Assembly: GCA_032622095.1 (NCBI GenBank)
Contig: CP136068.1
Coordinates: 11,453,729-11,517,728, forward strand
Length of the DNA stretch: 64,000 bases
DNA from: Siphonodentalium dalli
Taxonomy: Eukaryota > Mollusca > Scaphopoda > Gadilida > Siphonodentaliidae
Direction of reading: 5' to 3'
This document shows, piece after piece, positions 11,836 through 23,000 of this stretch. Made by a program: the position numbers and the translations under genes. The notes beneath the pieces were generated by a model. The model saw only the letters and a list, made by a program, of their open reading frames with translations. It was not told where the DNA came from and made no database searches. How positions within the stretch are numbered: position 1 is the stretch's first letter; each line of letters begins with the position of its first letter.

Positions 11836-12949
11836 GCGCCTGTGTCCGAGTGGTTGTTTCTATGAGTATGCAATGAATGTGCTGGATGAAATTATGAACG
11901 GATTCCATCCGCTGAAACGTCAATTATATAATGGACATAATCAGCAATATGTTTTCGCTGACCAATGCCAGTATTCGCTTCTAATTTTATTAGAATACAT
12001 TGACGAACGAGCCAGAAAAACCGACTTCACGCGCGCTTATATGACCTTGTCGCCATCGGGTTACACGTTTTATTGACTGCCGAATATCATCCAAGCGGAC
12101 ATCGCAAGCAACGTGTGCGCCTTCACAATACGAGTTCTTAGAAAGAAATATCATGCGAATCGGCCCAATAGAAGTGGAGATAATTGGATTATTGCCCTTC
12201 GCGTGGAAGCTTGATGACACCACGTGATCCTGACTATAAGTCCGGCTAGTTCGCAAACTAATAAGAGTTCCGCCAAACCGATTACATGCCTGTGGTCAGC
12301 TTTCAACAATCTTTCCAGCAAAACAAAATTTTGCGCTCTTACCGTTTGTTTGAAATTTTGTTAAAATATCGACAGAAAAGTTCAGGGAAAAGTAACGACC
12401 CTCGGGGCGGAGAACTTTGCAAAATGTAAACAAACTTTCCATTTGATTGAATTTTTTTTATTTCTGGACGAATTTCGTCGAGTAAAGTATCATTTTGTTC
12501 GCAGTTTTACGCTGCATCTTATGTCGTAAGGGAAATAGAAATTCGAGAAGAGGATTTACTGCGCTATACTAGAATCGAAATCCAATAGAAATCGATCACC
12601 TCAGACGACCGGGTCGCTACAGGAATCGGCGCATCTGCTGTTTGAGTCAGTTAGATCTCATCACTCCGTCTACCGAACCACATACACGTTTGCGGGGCAT
12701 TAGTCTTCCATGTCATCATATGCATCACAATATTGAGCCTGCTACAACTAGAAATACATTGTAGAATTGGGGCATAATATTTATCTGACCACCTATCTCT
12801 ATTATTCTTTCAGGTGCACTGACAAGATGTGTTACATTCAAGAAATTTACACGATTCAGAAGATTGAAGACTGTAATATGTGTTTCCATAATCTAATATC
12901 TAAATATATGTAACTCAATCATGGTTACACCGTGTTATCTTGAGATCCC
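11836..12949. other. Non-coding stretch
   Basis: Two overlapping frames of 80-88 codons at 11834-12256 lack any recognisable feature. Nothing else supported. Confidence 0.35.
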
Positions 12950-13400
12950 ATGGGGGTGTGATTTCAGTCCCTGTTAGCACAAATAAAGGGTCAAATGTGC
13001 AATTTACACATTCATTTTCATCCCATTTGATGAGTTCCAACATGAAATGATCACCTCTTTAGCAAGAATATTGCCTATATTGACAAACACGGTTGCATTC
13101 AGGCTCTGTCCTCATGCCTAGGGGACCCATGGTGTGTGCATTCATTGATGTTTACCTCACATGAAGGGTTAAATATGCAAATTACACTTTTTCTGACATA
13201 ATTATGGCATACAAAGGCACTATAAGATGCTTACATTGCCATGAATCAGAGACATGAGGGCTCAGCAAGTGTCTTTTTAGCCATTTTCATCACATTTAAT
13301 GACATTTAATGAGTTCCAACATGAAATGTTCACATGAAGGGTTAAATATGCAAATTGCACTTTTTCTGACAAAATTATTGCCGACAGTGCTACGGTGAGT
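12950..13400. repeat. ~175-bp degenerate tandem repeat, three copies
   Basis: The landmark aagggttaaatatgcaaatt recurs near 12985 (as aagggtcaaatgtgcaattt), 13164 and 13336, a spacing of 172-179 bp. Linked strings 'gagttccaacatgaaatg' and 'cactttttctgac' recur too. Copies are diverged. Confidence 0.65.
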
Positions 13401-14137
13401 TGCAATTGTTACCAGATGTCAAGAGGGCACACCAATTGTGTTTTCAAGTCAACATCATATTTAATTCATCACATAATAGTCTATATGCAATACGATGTGT
13501 ATTTAAATGTATTAATGCCCCAAGCAATAGCATACAAAAGACCACCCAATAAAAACAATAAAAATATGGGGTCCACGGTTTGATGCATAGTAAATATAAT
13601 GCTGAATAAATCTACATTCTGCATCAACCGAATCTAGAAATCATGGTCAATCCATTGCTCATTGACCGCTATCCTTCGCGAGGGTTCTCAAATACAATAT
13701 AATAATACCTTTCACCCGAGCCTTTATCACAAAAGACGATGGGGTGGCTTCATGGCGTATATGCATGATGGATTGTCATACATATAAGTATATTTACATA
13801 CTAAGTGTTGTCATCACTAAATCCAGCATTCTGATTGGTCGGCGCCCACGTGGATAGTTGCAGTTATTTCTCGGTGAATGCGCAACGCCTCATAACACCA
13901 AGCTCATAACACCATCGATACGTCATTGGGTTTGGAAAGACGAACGCGTAATGTTTTGGGCGCATTTGGACTTGCGCAGGATTGACTTATTACATCATCG
14001 GGTTTCAATATGAAGAGAAATTGTTCCAATTAACTTTTGCCAAGGGTGCTATTGGGTATTTTGGGCTGTTTTTGTCACAATACACTTTTCGATTTAAATA
14101 CATTTACAAAAGTGGCTTTTTCGCTAAATGTATATTA
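13401..14137. other. Non-coding stretch
   Basis: No gene or repeat recognised beyond a CCAAT-type 'ctgattggtcgg' near 13831 and a short local duplication (ctcataacacca) near 13890-13910. Confidence 0.35.
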
Positions 14138-14303
14138 ATATAAGGATTAACTGTCATGTGGACTATTTTTATGGAGATGTAACCGTGAGGTAAATGGTCA
14201 TAACGTGTATGTAAAACCCTTCGGGTTTTACACAAGTTATGTCCACTTACCTCACGGTTACATCTCCATAAAAACAGTCCACATGACAGTTAATCCTTAT
14301 ATA
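14138..14303. repeat. 166-bp near-perfect foldback
   Basis: The two arms are reverse complements over about 80 bp each, with few mismatches. The outer end is atataaggattaactgtcat, the centre is accctTCgggt-like, and there is almost no loop. As RNA or single-stranded DNA it would form one very long hairpin. It is probably a foldback MITE; a small-RNA precursor is possible only if it is transcribed. Confidence 0.85.
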
Positions 14304-15153
14304 ATGTCGCAAAGATTATATGTAAACTAAACATAACGAAAACATGCCTACTTCACTTTTAATCAACACTGTGCAATAGCCAAGGCAATGACCTTTCAAA
14401 TGATGTACGACATGCCCACATAAGTTATGACATTGTCATGTTATCGCGCTTTGGAATAGCGCGCCCGCTTAGCAGGGAAGGAATTTCGCGCCAGACAAAT
14501 TTTTCAATGAATCCTCCGCCTAACAGGCGGAATTAGCTGTCAATAGATTTCCGTCTCGCCTGGTCTCGCTATAGGTTCAGCGGAGCAGATATTTCACGGC
14601 ACGCGATTTCGTTCGAGATAATTTAATTGAAGCAATCTAGCCTAACACGCCGAGCGCCACTCACGTATTTGTCCGCGGCAACGAAGTTGGCCCACTGCCA
14701 GGTAAATTAACTCAACATCGAAACGCGGGTGTTTTATTTAAAATCATTCGTGGATGCTGGTGGCAGATATCAAGTCAAATTTTATGTCGATCAAAACATG
14801 GGTCGCCTTGATAGCAGAAGTTGGAATTTGACATCAACCAAATTTGTTGTCAAGTTGATGTGGGGGTCTCATATGACAATAAAACGACCTTGACCTCCAT
14901 TGAAAGACATCTCACTTAAAGGGTCATTCTGCTAGATATGTGTTGCGATTGTATGCGCTTATGTCAATATTCAGAGGCCTTGTCCATGATAGATATACCA
15001 GTACCGAGGCTCCTACATACATGAGTCTGTATCTGACGAACAGAAACATGGGACTTCGATATCGATTTGAACTTGACCTACATAGAGAATCTAATAAACA
15101 TGTATATTTAGGGATTTCTGTCTGTTTGCCTGTTAACTATGGCCGGGAAAGAC
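14304..15153. other. Non-coding stretch
   Basis: A short hairpin (tccgcctaacaggcgga) lies near 14514-14532. The part from about 14760 carries phrases ('gaccttgacct') shared with the next repeat. A 79-codon frame at 14940-15179 is within this repeat-like text. Confidence 0.35.
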
Positions 15154-15390
15154 GGATTTCGACAAAATTTGATACCTAAGGATACTCTTGTCCGGAAAGT
15201 GTTTTGGACAGGTCAAATCGTGACCCCGACCTGACCTTGATCTTCAAAATGGTCAATGCAAGGTAAAATCGGTTAAAACTGGCGGATTTAGACGAAATTT
15301 GATAACTAGGGGTACTGTTTTGGACGGGTGAAATCGTAACCTCGAACTGACCTTGACCTTTTAAATGGTCAATTCAAGGTCAAATCTGGT
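15154..15390. repeat. Two-copy tandem repeat, related to Helitron interior
   Basis: Two ~110-130-bp copies, each running cggattt, acgaaatttgata, ctgaccttgac, aatggtcaat, aaggtcaaatc. Closely similar text occurs at 31928-32005 inside the interrupted Helitron, so this is probably a decayed fragment of the same element family. Confidence 0.55.
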
Positions 15391-16568
15391 CCATTTTCGC
15401 ATGTGACCGTGTCCTTGCTCGTATACGCTCACATAGAGTCATGTTTCGGGCAAATAAATGCCTAAATGGGCCCACCAGCTAGTAACATAGAAGACGGGTA
15501 AAATTGTGGGTAGAATCGCGATTTGGAGATGCGCATGTTAACGGGAGCTGTTTATTGAATAAAATGTGCTCTGCCTCGTGTCACGCAGACCCGACCCAGT
15601 GAACTATATAGCGTACAGAGTGCCTCCGGGACCTACCATATTCCACATATACAAACAACTTGCACCATGTCCGTTCTAACTGAGATGATGCTTAATTTGG
15701 CATCGAGATTATTCCGAGTGAATCACCTCCAAAACAAAGTAACTAGATCCGACAAAGCATCGCATGTGGTAGCCCCGTTACGTGTCACATATGGTCATAT
15801 TATAGCCTATCGGCCTTTGATAATAAAAGCCTCTATATTATAATGTAAATAGTCAATGCTATAGACTACAATGTATTTCGCTGCGATTAAGTGAAGATGA
15901 CACAATGCGTCCAGTCATGTCTGGATTCTACACCGCAGGGACAAATGACGTTTTGACGTCATGACACCATAACTACCTTCAATTGGCTAACAGACGAAAC
16001 TGAACTAATATTAACATTTGCAGGATATATTCATAAAACTTACTGTTTATAAATAAATAAATACTTCAGTTGTCCATTGCCACATATCGGAAGTTGTGAA
16101 GTATTAAATTCGTTTAATTGCTGATTCGCGATTTTGTGAAACCACTGCCGGAAGTCACGTGATTTTTCCACAAAAATGTTGTCTGAAATTACAGTATCCT
16201 GTAATTTATGCGTGACGTCACAAGTATGCGCGCCCACCTATTACCTATACACGACCCGAGCTCGGGCGCGTCGAGCGGGGTCGTTATTAGAAATTATAAC
16301 AGTTGCGGTTTTATGGTCACCCCCATGCTTTTGCCCCATTTTTTTAAATTTTAAAGCCAATGATGTCATGTTTAACGTACTGGCTAAATAGGAACATTCC
16401 ACCACTAATTGATTCTTGATAATGTTATAAAATGTTAAAATGCATATGATAAATTACTTCAGTATGCTTTTTTTTCTTCAATAACCATTTTATATCATAA
16501 TAATTCATGTCACTATCATGTTAATACATATATTTCCAAAAACACTGATTGGGTTCAGGCCTGATCTA
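15391..16568. other. Non-coding stretch
   Basis: A 58-codon frame begins at an ATG in fair context at 15667 (caccATGt), about 60 bp after a TATA-like 'aactatatagc'. No domain or splice evidence supports a gene, so it is not called. A GC-rich imperfect palindrome lies near 16252-16290. Confidence 0.35.
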
Positions 16569-17028
16569 TCTATACTATATATTTTTGAGACTTCGTATAT
16601 GTGTGTGTGTACTTCATGGAATCCAAAATGCGTGTACAGATTGAGCTCAAATTTCGTATGTAAGTGTAAAATCCCACCGACACGGCCGTGGTCGCGTTTT
16701 GGAGAAGCTCAGAGCACCCTTTATCCACTCCCAAATCACCACAAAGGCACGGCGTGGGTTAATCAAGTGATTATTTAATGAGCGTTTGTTTTTGACGCAT
16801 CGCTATAAAGAGCGTCTGTTTGCCATTCAACGTTATTAGCATCTGCAGAGAGATATACGGAACATAAATTAAATTTAAAAAACATTTGTTTCTGATCAAC
16901 CCTGCGAGCACGGATGGCGCGCTTTGTTTTTACAGTATGGTATATACCGAAATCATCCCAGATAATCACGAATACAGCATCAGACTTCTCCCCATATATA
17001 CCGTTATCAAGCTACTGGAATCTGCCAA
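16569..17028. repeat. Tandem Helitron-like unit 1 (~460 bp)
   Basis: First of three tandem units that begin TCTATACTATATATTTTtGAG and end ctactggaatctgccaa. The start has the TC of a Helitron 5' terminus and resembles the 5' ends at 18538 and 19156. No CTAG 3' terminus is present, so the unit looks like a 5' portion amplified in tandem. Confidence 0.7.
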
Positions 17029-17498
17029 TCTATACTATATATTTTGAGAACTCCGTATATATGTATATATGTGTGTGTGTGTGTACTTCATGGAATCCAA
17101 AACGCGTGTACAGATTGAGCTCAAATTTCGTATGTAAGTATAAAATCCCACCGACACGGCCGTGGTCGCGTTTTGGAGAAGCTCATAGCACCCTTTATCC
17201 ACTCCCAAATCACCGCAAAGGCACGGCGTGGGTTAATCAAGTGATTATTTAATGAGCGTTTGTTTTTGACGCATCGCTATAAAGATCGTCTGTTTGCCAT
17301 TCAACGTTATTAGCATCTGCAGAGAGATATACGGAACATAAATTAAATTAAAAAAACATTTCTGACCAACCCTGCGAGCACGGATGGCGCGCTTTGTTTT
17401 TACAGTATCGTATATACCGAAATCATCCCAGATAATCACGAATACAGCATCAGATTTCTCCCCAGATATACCGTTATAAAGCTACTGGAATCTGCCAA
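17029..17498. repeat. Tandem Helitron-like unit 2 (~470 bp)
   Basis: Second unit, very similar to units 1 and 3 along its length (shared cggccgtggtcgcgttttgg and catctgcagagagatatacgg). It begins TCTATACTATATATTTTGAG and ends tctgccaa, directly followed by unit 3. Confidence 0.75.
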
Positions 17499-18537
17499 TC
17501 TATCTCATATATATTTTGAAGACCTCTGTTTGACTGTCTGTCTGTATGTTTGTCTGTCATTGATACAAATCTACGATTCTCGACCGATCGGGACGAAACT
17601 TGGTACGTGTGTGTAGTTTGACCAGGCGGTGGTCGTTGTCGTATTGGCGAGCCCGTGCGGCGCCCGCTTCGCGCATGCGCAGACGAGATCTTGGAAACGG
17701 GTGGAGCTATCGACTTGAAATTTTGTATGTGAATGTATCTTGCCCCGAATACGAATTTTATCTGGTCGCCGAGCCCGTGCGACGCCAGCTTCGCGCATGC
17801 GCAGACGAGATCTCGGAAACGGGTGGAGCTATCGACTTGAAATTTGGTATGTGAATGTATCTCGCCCCGGGTACGAATTTCATCGGGTCGCCGAGCCCGT
17901 GCGACGCCAGCTTCGCGCATGCGCAGACCAGATCTAGGAAACGGGTACAGCTATCGACTTGAAATTTGTTTTTTGAATAGCCCGGACAACGTCGGGCTGG
18001 GTAGAGCTATCGACTTGAAAATTGGTTTTTGAATAGCCCGGACAACGTCGGGCTCATCGGCTAGTACTATATATTTTGAGAACTCCGTATATATGTATAT
18101 ATGTGTGTGCGTGTGTTCTTCGTGGAATCCAAAACGCGTGTACAGATTGAGCTCAAATTTCGTATGTAAGTGTAAAATCCCACCGACACGGCCGTGGTCG
18201 CGTTTTGGAGAAGCTCAGAGCACCCTTTATCCACTCCCAAATCACCGCAAAGGCACGGCGTGGGTTAATCAAGTGATTATTTAATGAGCGTTTGTGTTTG
18301 ACGCATCGCTATAAAGAGCGTCTGTTTGCCATTCAATGTTATTAGCATCTGCAGAGAGATATACGGAACATAAATTAAATTTATAAAACATTTCTGACCA
18401 ACCCTGCGAGCACGGATGGCGCGCTTTGTTTTTACAGTATATACCTTTGGTATATACCGAAATCATCACAGATAATCGCGAATACAGCATCAGATTTCTC
18501 CCCATATATACCATTATAAAGCTACTGGAATCTGCCA
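17499..18537. repeat. Tandem Helitron-like unit 3, split by a Helitron
   Basis: Third unit. Its first four bases (TCTA, 17499-17502) are separated from the rest (TACTATATATTTTGAG…, 18065-18537) by the 562-bp Helitron insertion at 17503-18064. Removing the insertion restores the junction seen in units 1 and 2. Confidence 0.8.
17503..18064 (+). mobile_element. Non-autonomous Helitron, 562 bp
   Basis: It starts TCTCATATATATTTTG after an A and ends CTAG before a T, so it sits exactly between A and T, the target of canonical Helitrons. A GC hairpin (AGCCCG…CGGGCT) lies 8 bp before CTAG, the usual 3' terminus structure; the hairpin region is duplicated (17973-18054). The interior holds three ~122-bp tandem repeats marked by gcgcatgcgcagac at about 17671, 17793 and 17915. 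No Rep or helicase is encoded. The uninterrupted target is visible in the neighbouring units, which proves the boundaries. Confidence 0.88.
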
Positions 18538-19155
18538 ATCTACTATATAATTTGAGACTTCCGTATATATGTGGGTACTTCATAGAATCGAAAACGCGTG
18601 TAGGAACGGGCATCCCCACGGCAATGTCGCTTATAAGACATCTTTACTACGCATGACAACCGGGTCTCTATATATGTACCAAAATTACGCCGCGTTGGTG
18701 ACTGGGAAATTCCAGGGAATGCCGATTGAGCTCAAACTTGCTACCTACGGGAAGTGTCATATATATGTGTGTGTCCTTTATAGACTCGAACCGATTGAGC
18801 TCAAACTTGCTAAATACGGGAAGTGTCATGGACGGGTTCATTGAAAAACAAAAAAAATTCGGCTAAAATTTAAAAACAAAATTAATTAACTCATTGAAAA
18901 ACCAAAACAAATACGGGAAGTGTCATGGACGGGTTCATTGAAAAACCTAAAAAATCGGATAAAATTTAAAAACAAAATTAAAAAGGCACAATTAACTCAT
19001 TGAAAAACCAAAACAAATCGCGTAAAATTTAAAACAAAAAACAAAAAAATTAACTCATTGAAAAACAAAAAATTAAATTAATTAAAAAAATTAATTAAAA
19101 CTTAAAAATTGTCATGTTTCTGACCAAGCACGCCAGTGGCGGGCTAACCTGCTAG
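18538..19155 (+). mobile_element. Non-autonomous Helitron, head copy (618 bp)
   Basis: It begins TCTACTATATAATTTGAGAC after an A and ends CTAG at 19152-19155, with a short hairpin (CGCCAGTGGCG) 10 bp upstream. It holds the intact target sequence (gaatgccgattgagctcaaac, near 18718) that is split by the LTR retrotransposon in the next copy. The 3' part is rich in aaaac/taatt low-complexity text. It encodes nothing recognisable. Confidence 0.8.
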
Positions 19156-19345
19156 TCTACTATATAATTTGAGACTTCCGTATATATGTGGGTACTTCAT
19201 AGAATCGAAAACGCGTGTAGGAACGGGCATCCCCACGGCAATGTCGGCTTATAAGACATCTTTACTACACATGACAACCGGGTCTCTATATATGCACCAA
19301 AATTACGCCACGTTGGTGACTGGGAAATTCCAGGGAATGCCGATT

Positions 19346-19722
19346 TGTAATGAATGTGCATATAATATTACAAATAAACTCACCGATAGTAAAGTCTGTG
19401 CAGGTGTAGATAGTGTATGAATAACAATAATCATCAGCAAAAACATATACGTCTGTTTAATAAGTTGGTTTGGATTGAAGAGAGCGGGCGATGACGTATT
19501 TCCCACAATTCCGTAGTTCCGCTGAACTCCGTGAACATCCGCTCCTCTTCGTGTGTTTCCGGTGAAATCCGGCACCATCTTTATAGAGTTACCTTTCTTC
19601 AGTTAGCTAACCAAAGTGGCCTCGCATTCCTCTATAGTATCAGGTTAAAATCATCTCTTCAGCGAGCGGAACAAACGCACGATATTTACGCGCTATTTAC
19701 TTAAAAACCCATAAATACAACA
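19346..19722 (-). repeat. 3' LTR (377 bp)
   Basis: Downstream LTR in element orientation; same length and, by eye, same sequence as 31162-31538. It holds the TATA-like motif at 19579-19585. The inner edge abuts a purine-rich tract and the outer edge abuts GATT. Confidence 0.95.
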
Positions 19723-19736
19723 CTCTTCCCCACTTT
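19723..19736 (-). other. Polypurine tract
   Basis: In element orientation the last bases before the 3' LTR are AAAGTGGGGAAGAG, a purine run of the kind that primes plus-strand synthesis in LTR elements. Confidence 0.8.
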
Positions 19737-20058
19737 AATAAAAAAGAACTACTTGCCTACTCCAACCTTGCGGGAAAGTGTATTTCAATCCCCATTAATG
19801 CCAAAAAGGGGAGTACAGTTCTCGGAGACATGTTTAACACCTCTCCGAGACCTCTCAATGGACTCTACTCTAGTGAGTTCCATTAACCCATCAAAATGTA
19901 TATATTCCAGAAGTAAAAATGACGCAATGTGCGACTGTAAAAATGCTGTATTTACACAATAGTCCTGGCATTAAAAGATGCAGCGGCATCCTCCAATTTA
20001 TACAAGGCGACAGGACAATCTGAAAACAACATCACGTAGGTTCTGAAGCTTGGGGGAT
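19737..20058 (-). other. 3' untranslated part of the retrotransposon
   Basis: About 320 bp between the stop of the third ORF and the polypurine tract. It has a small inverted pair (gttctcggagacatgttta, then cctctccgagacctct, near 19819-19855) and no reading frame of note. Confidence 0.6.
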
Positions 20059-23000
20059 TCAGCTGGATCCTCCAATCTTGAATAGGTGTACGGCGTTGAA
20101 AGTGGTCACCGCTAATACCTGCTTCAGTTGCATGTTTTTAATGTCTGCTACTTTCAGTGCCACCTGACCCAGATGGATGGGGGTCGTTGCCCGCAGTCCC
20201 AGTCTTTCGCCGAAGAACGGGGCGTCTGTCTCTAGCAGCAGTCGGTCCAGCGGGACCGAGCGCAGGCCTTCTTTTTGGACAGGGGAGAAGTCGTAGCAGG
20301 CAGCGGTGAAACCAAAATAGCTGGACGAGAAAACTCTGGACCAATCTGCCACCATCTCTGCATTCCCCATGAAACAGTGGATGTGGAATTCCTGCATCGG
20401 GGAGCAGATTTGCCGACATTTTTCCAGAGCCAGATAGAAGACTCCCTCGTTCAGCTTGTCGTCCGGCGTTCCTCTGAGATGGAGTATTATTGGTTTTCCG
20501 ATCCTGGCTCCCATCTTAAGCAGCTGCTTAAAATGGTAGAGTTGAAGAGCCTGATCTGCTTCACTCAGTGGTAGAGATCTGTCCAACCCAATTTCTCCAA
20601 TCGCCGCGACATGTGGTAGACTGACCAACATCTCTAGATGTTGCCGGAAACCCTCATTTTCTAATAACTTAATCTTCTTAGGGTGACAACCCACGGCGTT
20701 CCTCCAGTTAGAATCTCCGGGCAGCTGCGCGGAGGGATACTCTTCTGGGTCGCAGTGGATGTTAAGGCCTCCCAGCAAGGTGATCGGAACAGTGGAACTC
20801 GTTCTGTCCCGGAGGATTTCTAACGCTTCAGTGATAGATGCCGTCTGAATCTTGAATCGATTCGCCATTCTGTTCAGATGGAAATGGGAGTCTATCCCGG
20901 TAAGATAAGGCAAATCCATCAAAGATTGTATCGTTGCGGCATTGCAGTCATACGGAGGTTGATTTGGCACGGACGTCTGTGTTTCCTGAATCGTTGGCTG
21001 ATTCCTCGGCGACTGTTCCGTGGTCACGGTCCTTCTTTCCTCCGTCTGCTGTCTACCATTTACGCTTGATTCCTGTGATGTGCCTGGAATGGCTGCTGCC
21101 GTTTCCAGGGTACCTCTCACGGGACACGGATGCTCTATCCGCACTGTTATTTTCCTCTGCTCTGACCGGGGTATATTCTTTGGTTCGGCCCTGCTGGGTC
21201 GAATATCTGCGTTTGTTCTACTTGAGGACCTTTCCAGTTCGCCCCTGCTGGGACGAGAGTCAGGTCGCCTGGCTGCCTCCGAATCTTCGCCTCTCCTCCT
21301 CTTTGGTGGATGGAGCAGCAGGGCAGCAGCGATCAATGGGTCCTTGGCCGATTCCGCATCTAACCCTCTTTTTGCGGTCTCAAGGGCCTTTTGGACCTCC
21401 TCTTTCGAGATCTTTCCCGACTTGATATGTCGCCGCTTCTTCTGTATTTCATTGGGTGGGATGTTTTGAGGGCCCATGAAATGGTTCAGCTGTGCCTGTG
21501 ACAGATGGTTAATTAGCAGACATATAGGTCGATAATGTATCATACAGACCGGGTGATTCAGAGGTTGTAGGTCGAAACAGGGCGGCACCTGCCACCCCTG
21601 ATCAATACAGATTTTTGTCATCGTCCGGTGATATCCTGCCGAAACTGTTGTTATTTTAGGAATGATGTCAGTACATCCTCTTAGTTTACGGTTGGCCCAC
21701 CGGACCAGCTTCTGCAGCGTTGCCCAATCTGACCTTCCTTTTGTGTGGGACAGCTCATCAGAAGATAACTCCTGCTCGAACAAAGCCTCGCTTATTTCTA
21801 CGAGGTCTCTCATCATTTTCATTCTTTGGGACTCGGTCGGGACTTCATCTTCTTCCACCCACCAGCGGGTAGGTAGATGTGTACAGAACATGTGTCGACG
21901 GAAAGGTTTCGGGTTAAAATTACACCCGATCACCGGACATCTTGCGTCTTGACTATTTGACGGTGCTGGGTGAAGTGTGACCCGAGGGTTAAACGCCACC
22001 CTCCTTTCCCTTGGTCCTGAAAAAGATCTTTCTCGAGACTTTGGAGAAGACTGTCTATACGGCATTGAGGAGGATCTTCGAGTTTCCGTCTTCTGACTGA
22101 AACTGCCCTTCCTTGAACGATATGTTGATGAGGGCCTTGGCGCTCCCGCCTGCTGGCTGAAACTCCGTCCCCTGATTTGTGGTTCTCTTGGCTTTTGAGT
22201 TTCCGTCTGCTGACTGAACCTCTTTTCTGTTGTGCTTGGATGGTCTGGAAAATAAGAGTATTGTTTCACATCAAGTATTTGTCTTCCCTTCTTGGAAGAG
22301 GATACCACCTGAGCATACGACTGTTTAGAATACTCTACTCTTTTGTAAGGGCTATTTCCTCGGAGTTGCTTGGGGGAATTGTCTTCCGAAAGTTCTGCTG
22401 AACTTTTACAGGTCCCCAATATTTTGTCAATTGATTCAACAATCCGGGCATCGGTATCAAAACTTACATCCAAATCATTTACAGTTATTACCGACTTATT
22501 TGAAACTCCCTTGACTACAGGTGTGGAAACCTTAGAGGGGGGTTGGTGGTTATTAGCTGACCTACCTGGAGCAAATGGTCCCACGTTCCTGTCTATCCAT
22601 TCAACGCTCCACTCCAGGAACTGATAGGCGCCCATCTTGGACTCCCGGAGCCAGTCCCCCATCTTCTTGGACTTGGCCAACCGCACTTGCTTCTTAAAAG
22701 CTTCTTTTCTTTGATCTTCAGACCAGCTGGTCAGAAGAAGCGAAGCCGCCAAATGGTTTGGGCTGTGGTAGATGATGTTGTTTAGATTCTTTCCATCTAT
22801 TTCAGCTTCCTTCAACAGGCTATCTTTTGCCTTGCTGTTGAAATCTTTCCATGCCCTTTTCTCGTCCGAATCGCTCTGGTTCTCTGTCCCCACATTCTGC
22901 AGAATCTGGGGTTGTTTTCTAATCACTTCCTCGGCTGACTCTTTGTCTTCGAGCACCATGGTGTTACTTTGCCTGTCTTCCCTCAGCGGAGGGGAGGTGT

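Noticed and set aside
11176-11873. Long frames on both strands (up to 235 codons)
   Set aside because: They follow directly from the 42-bp unit being a multiple of three; no coding context.
15667-15843. 58-codon frame with good start context and TATA-like text upstream
   Set aside because: No domain or homology recognised; a single TATA-like string in AT-rich DNA is weak evidence.
17474-17937. Arg/Ala-rich frames on both strands
   Set aside because: They lie in the ~122-bp minisatellite of a non-autonomous Helitron.
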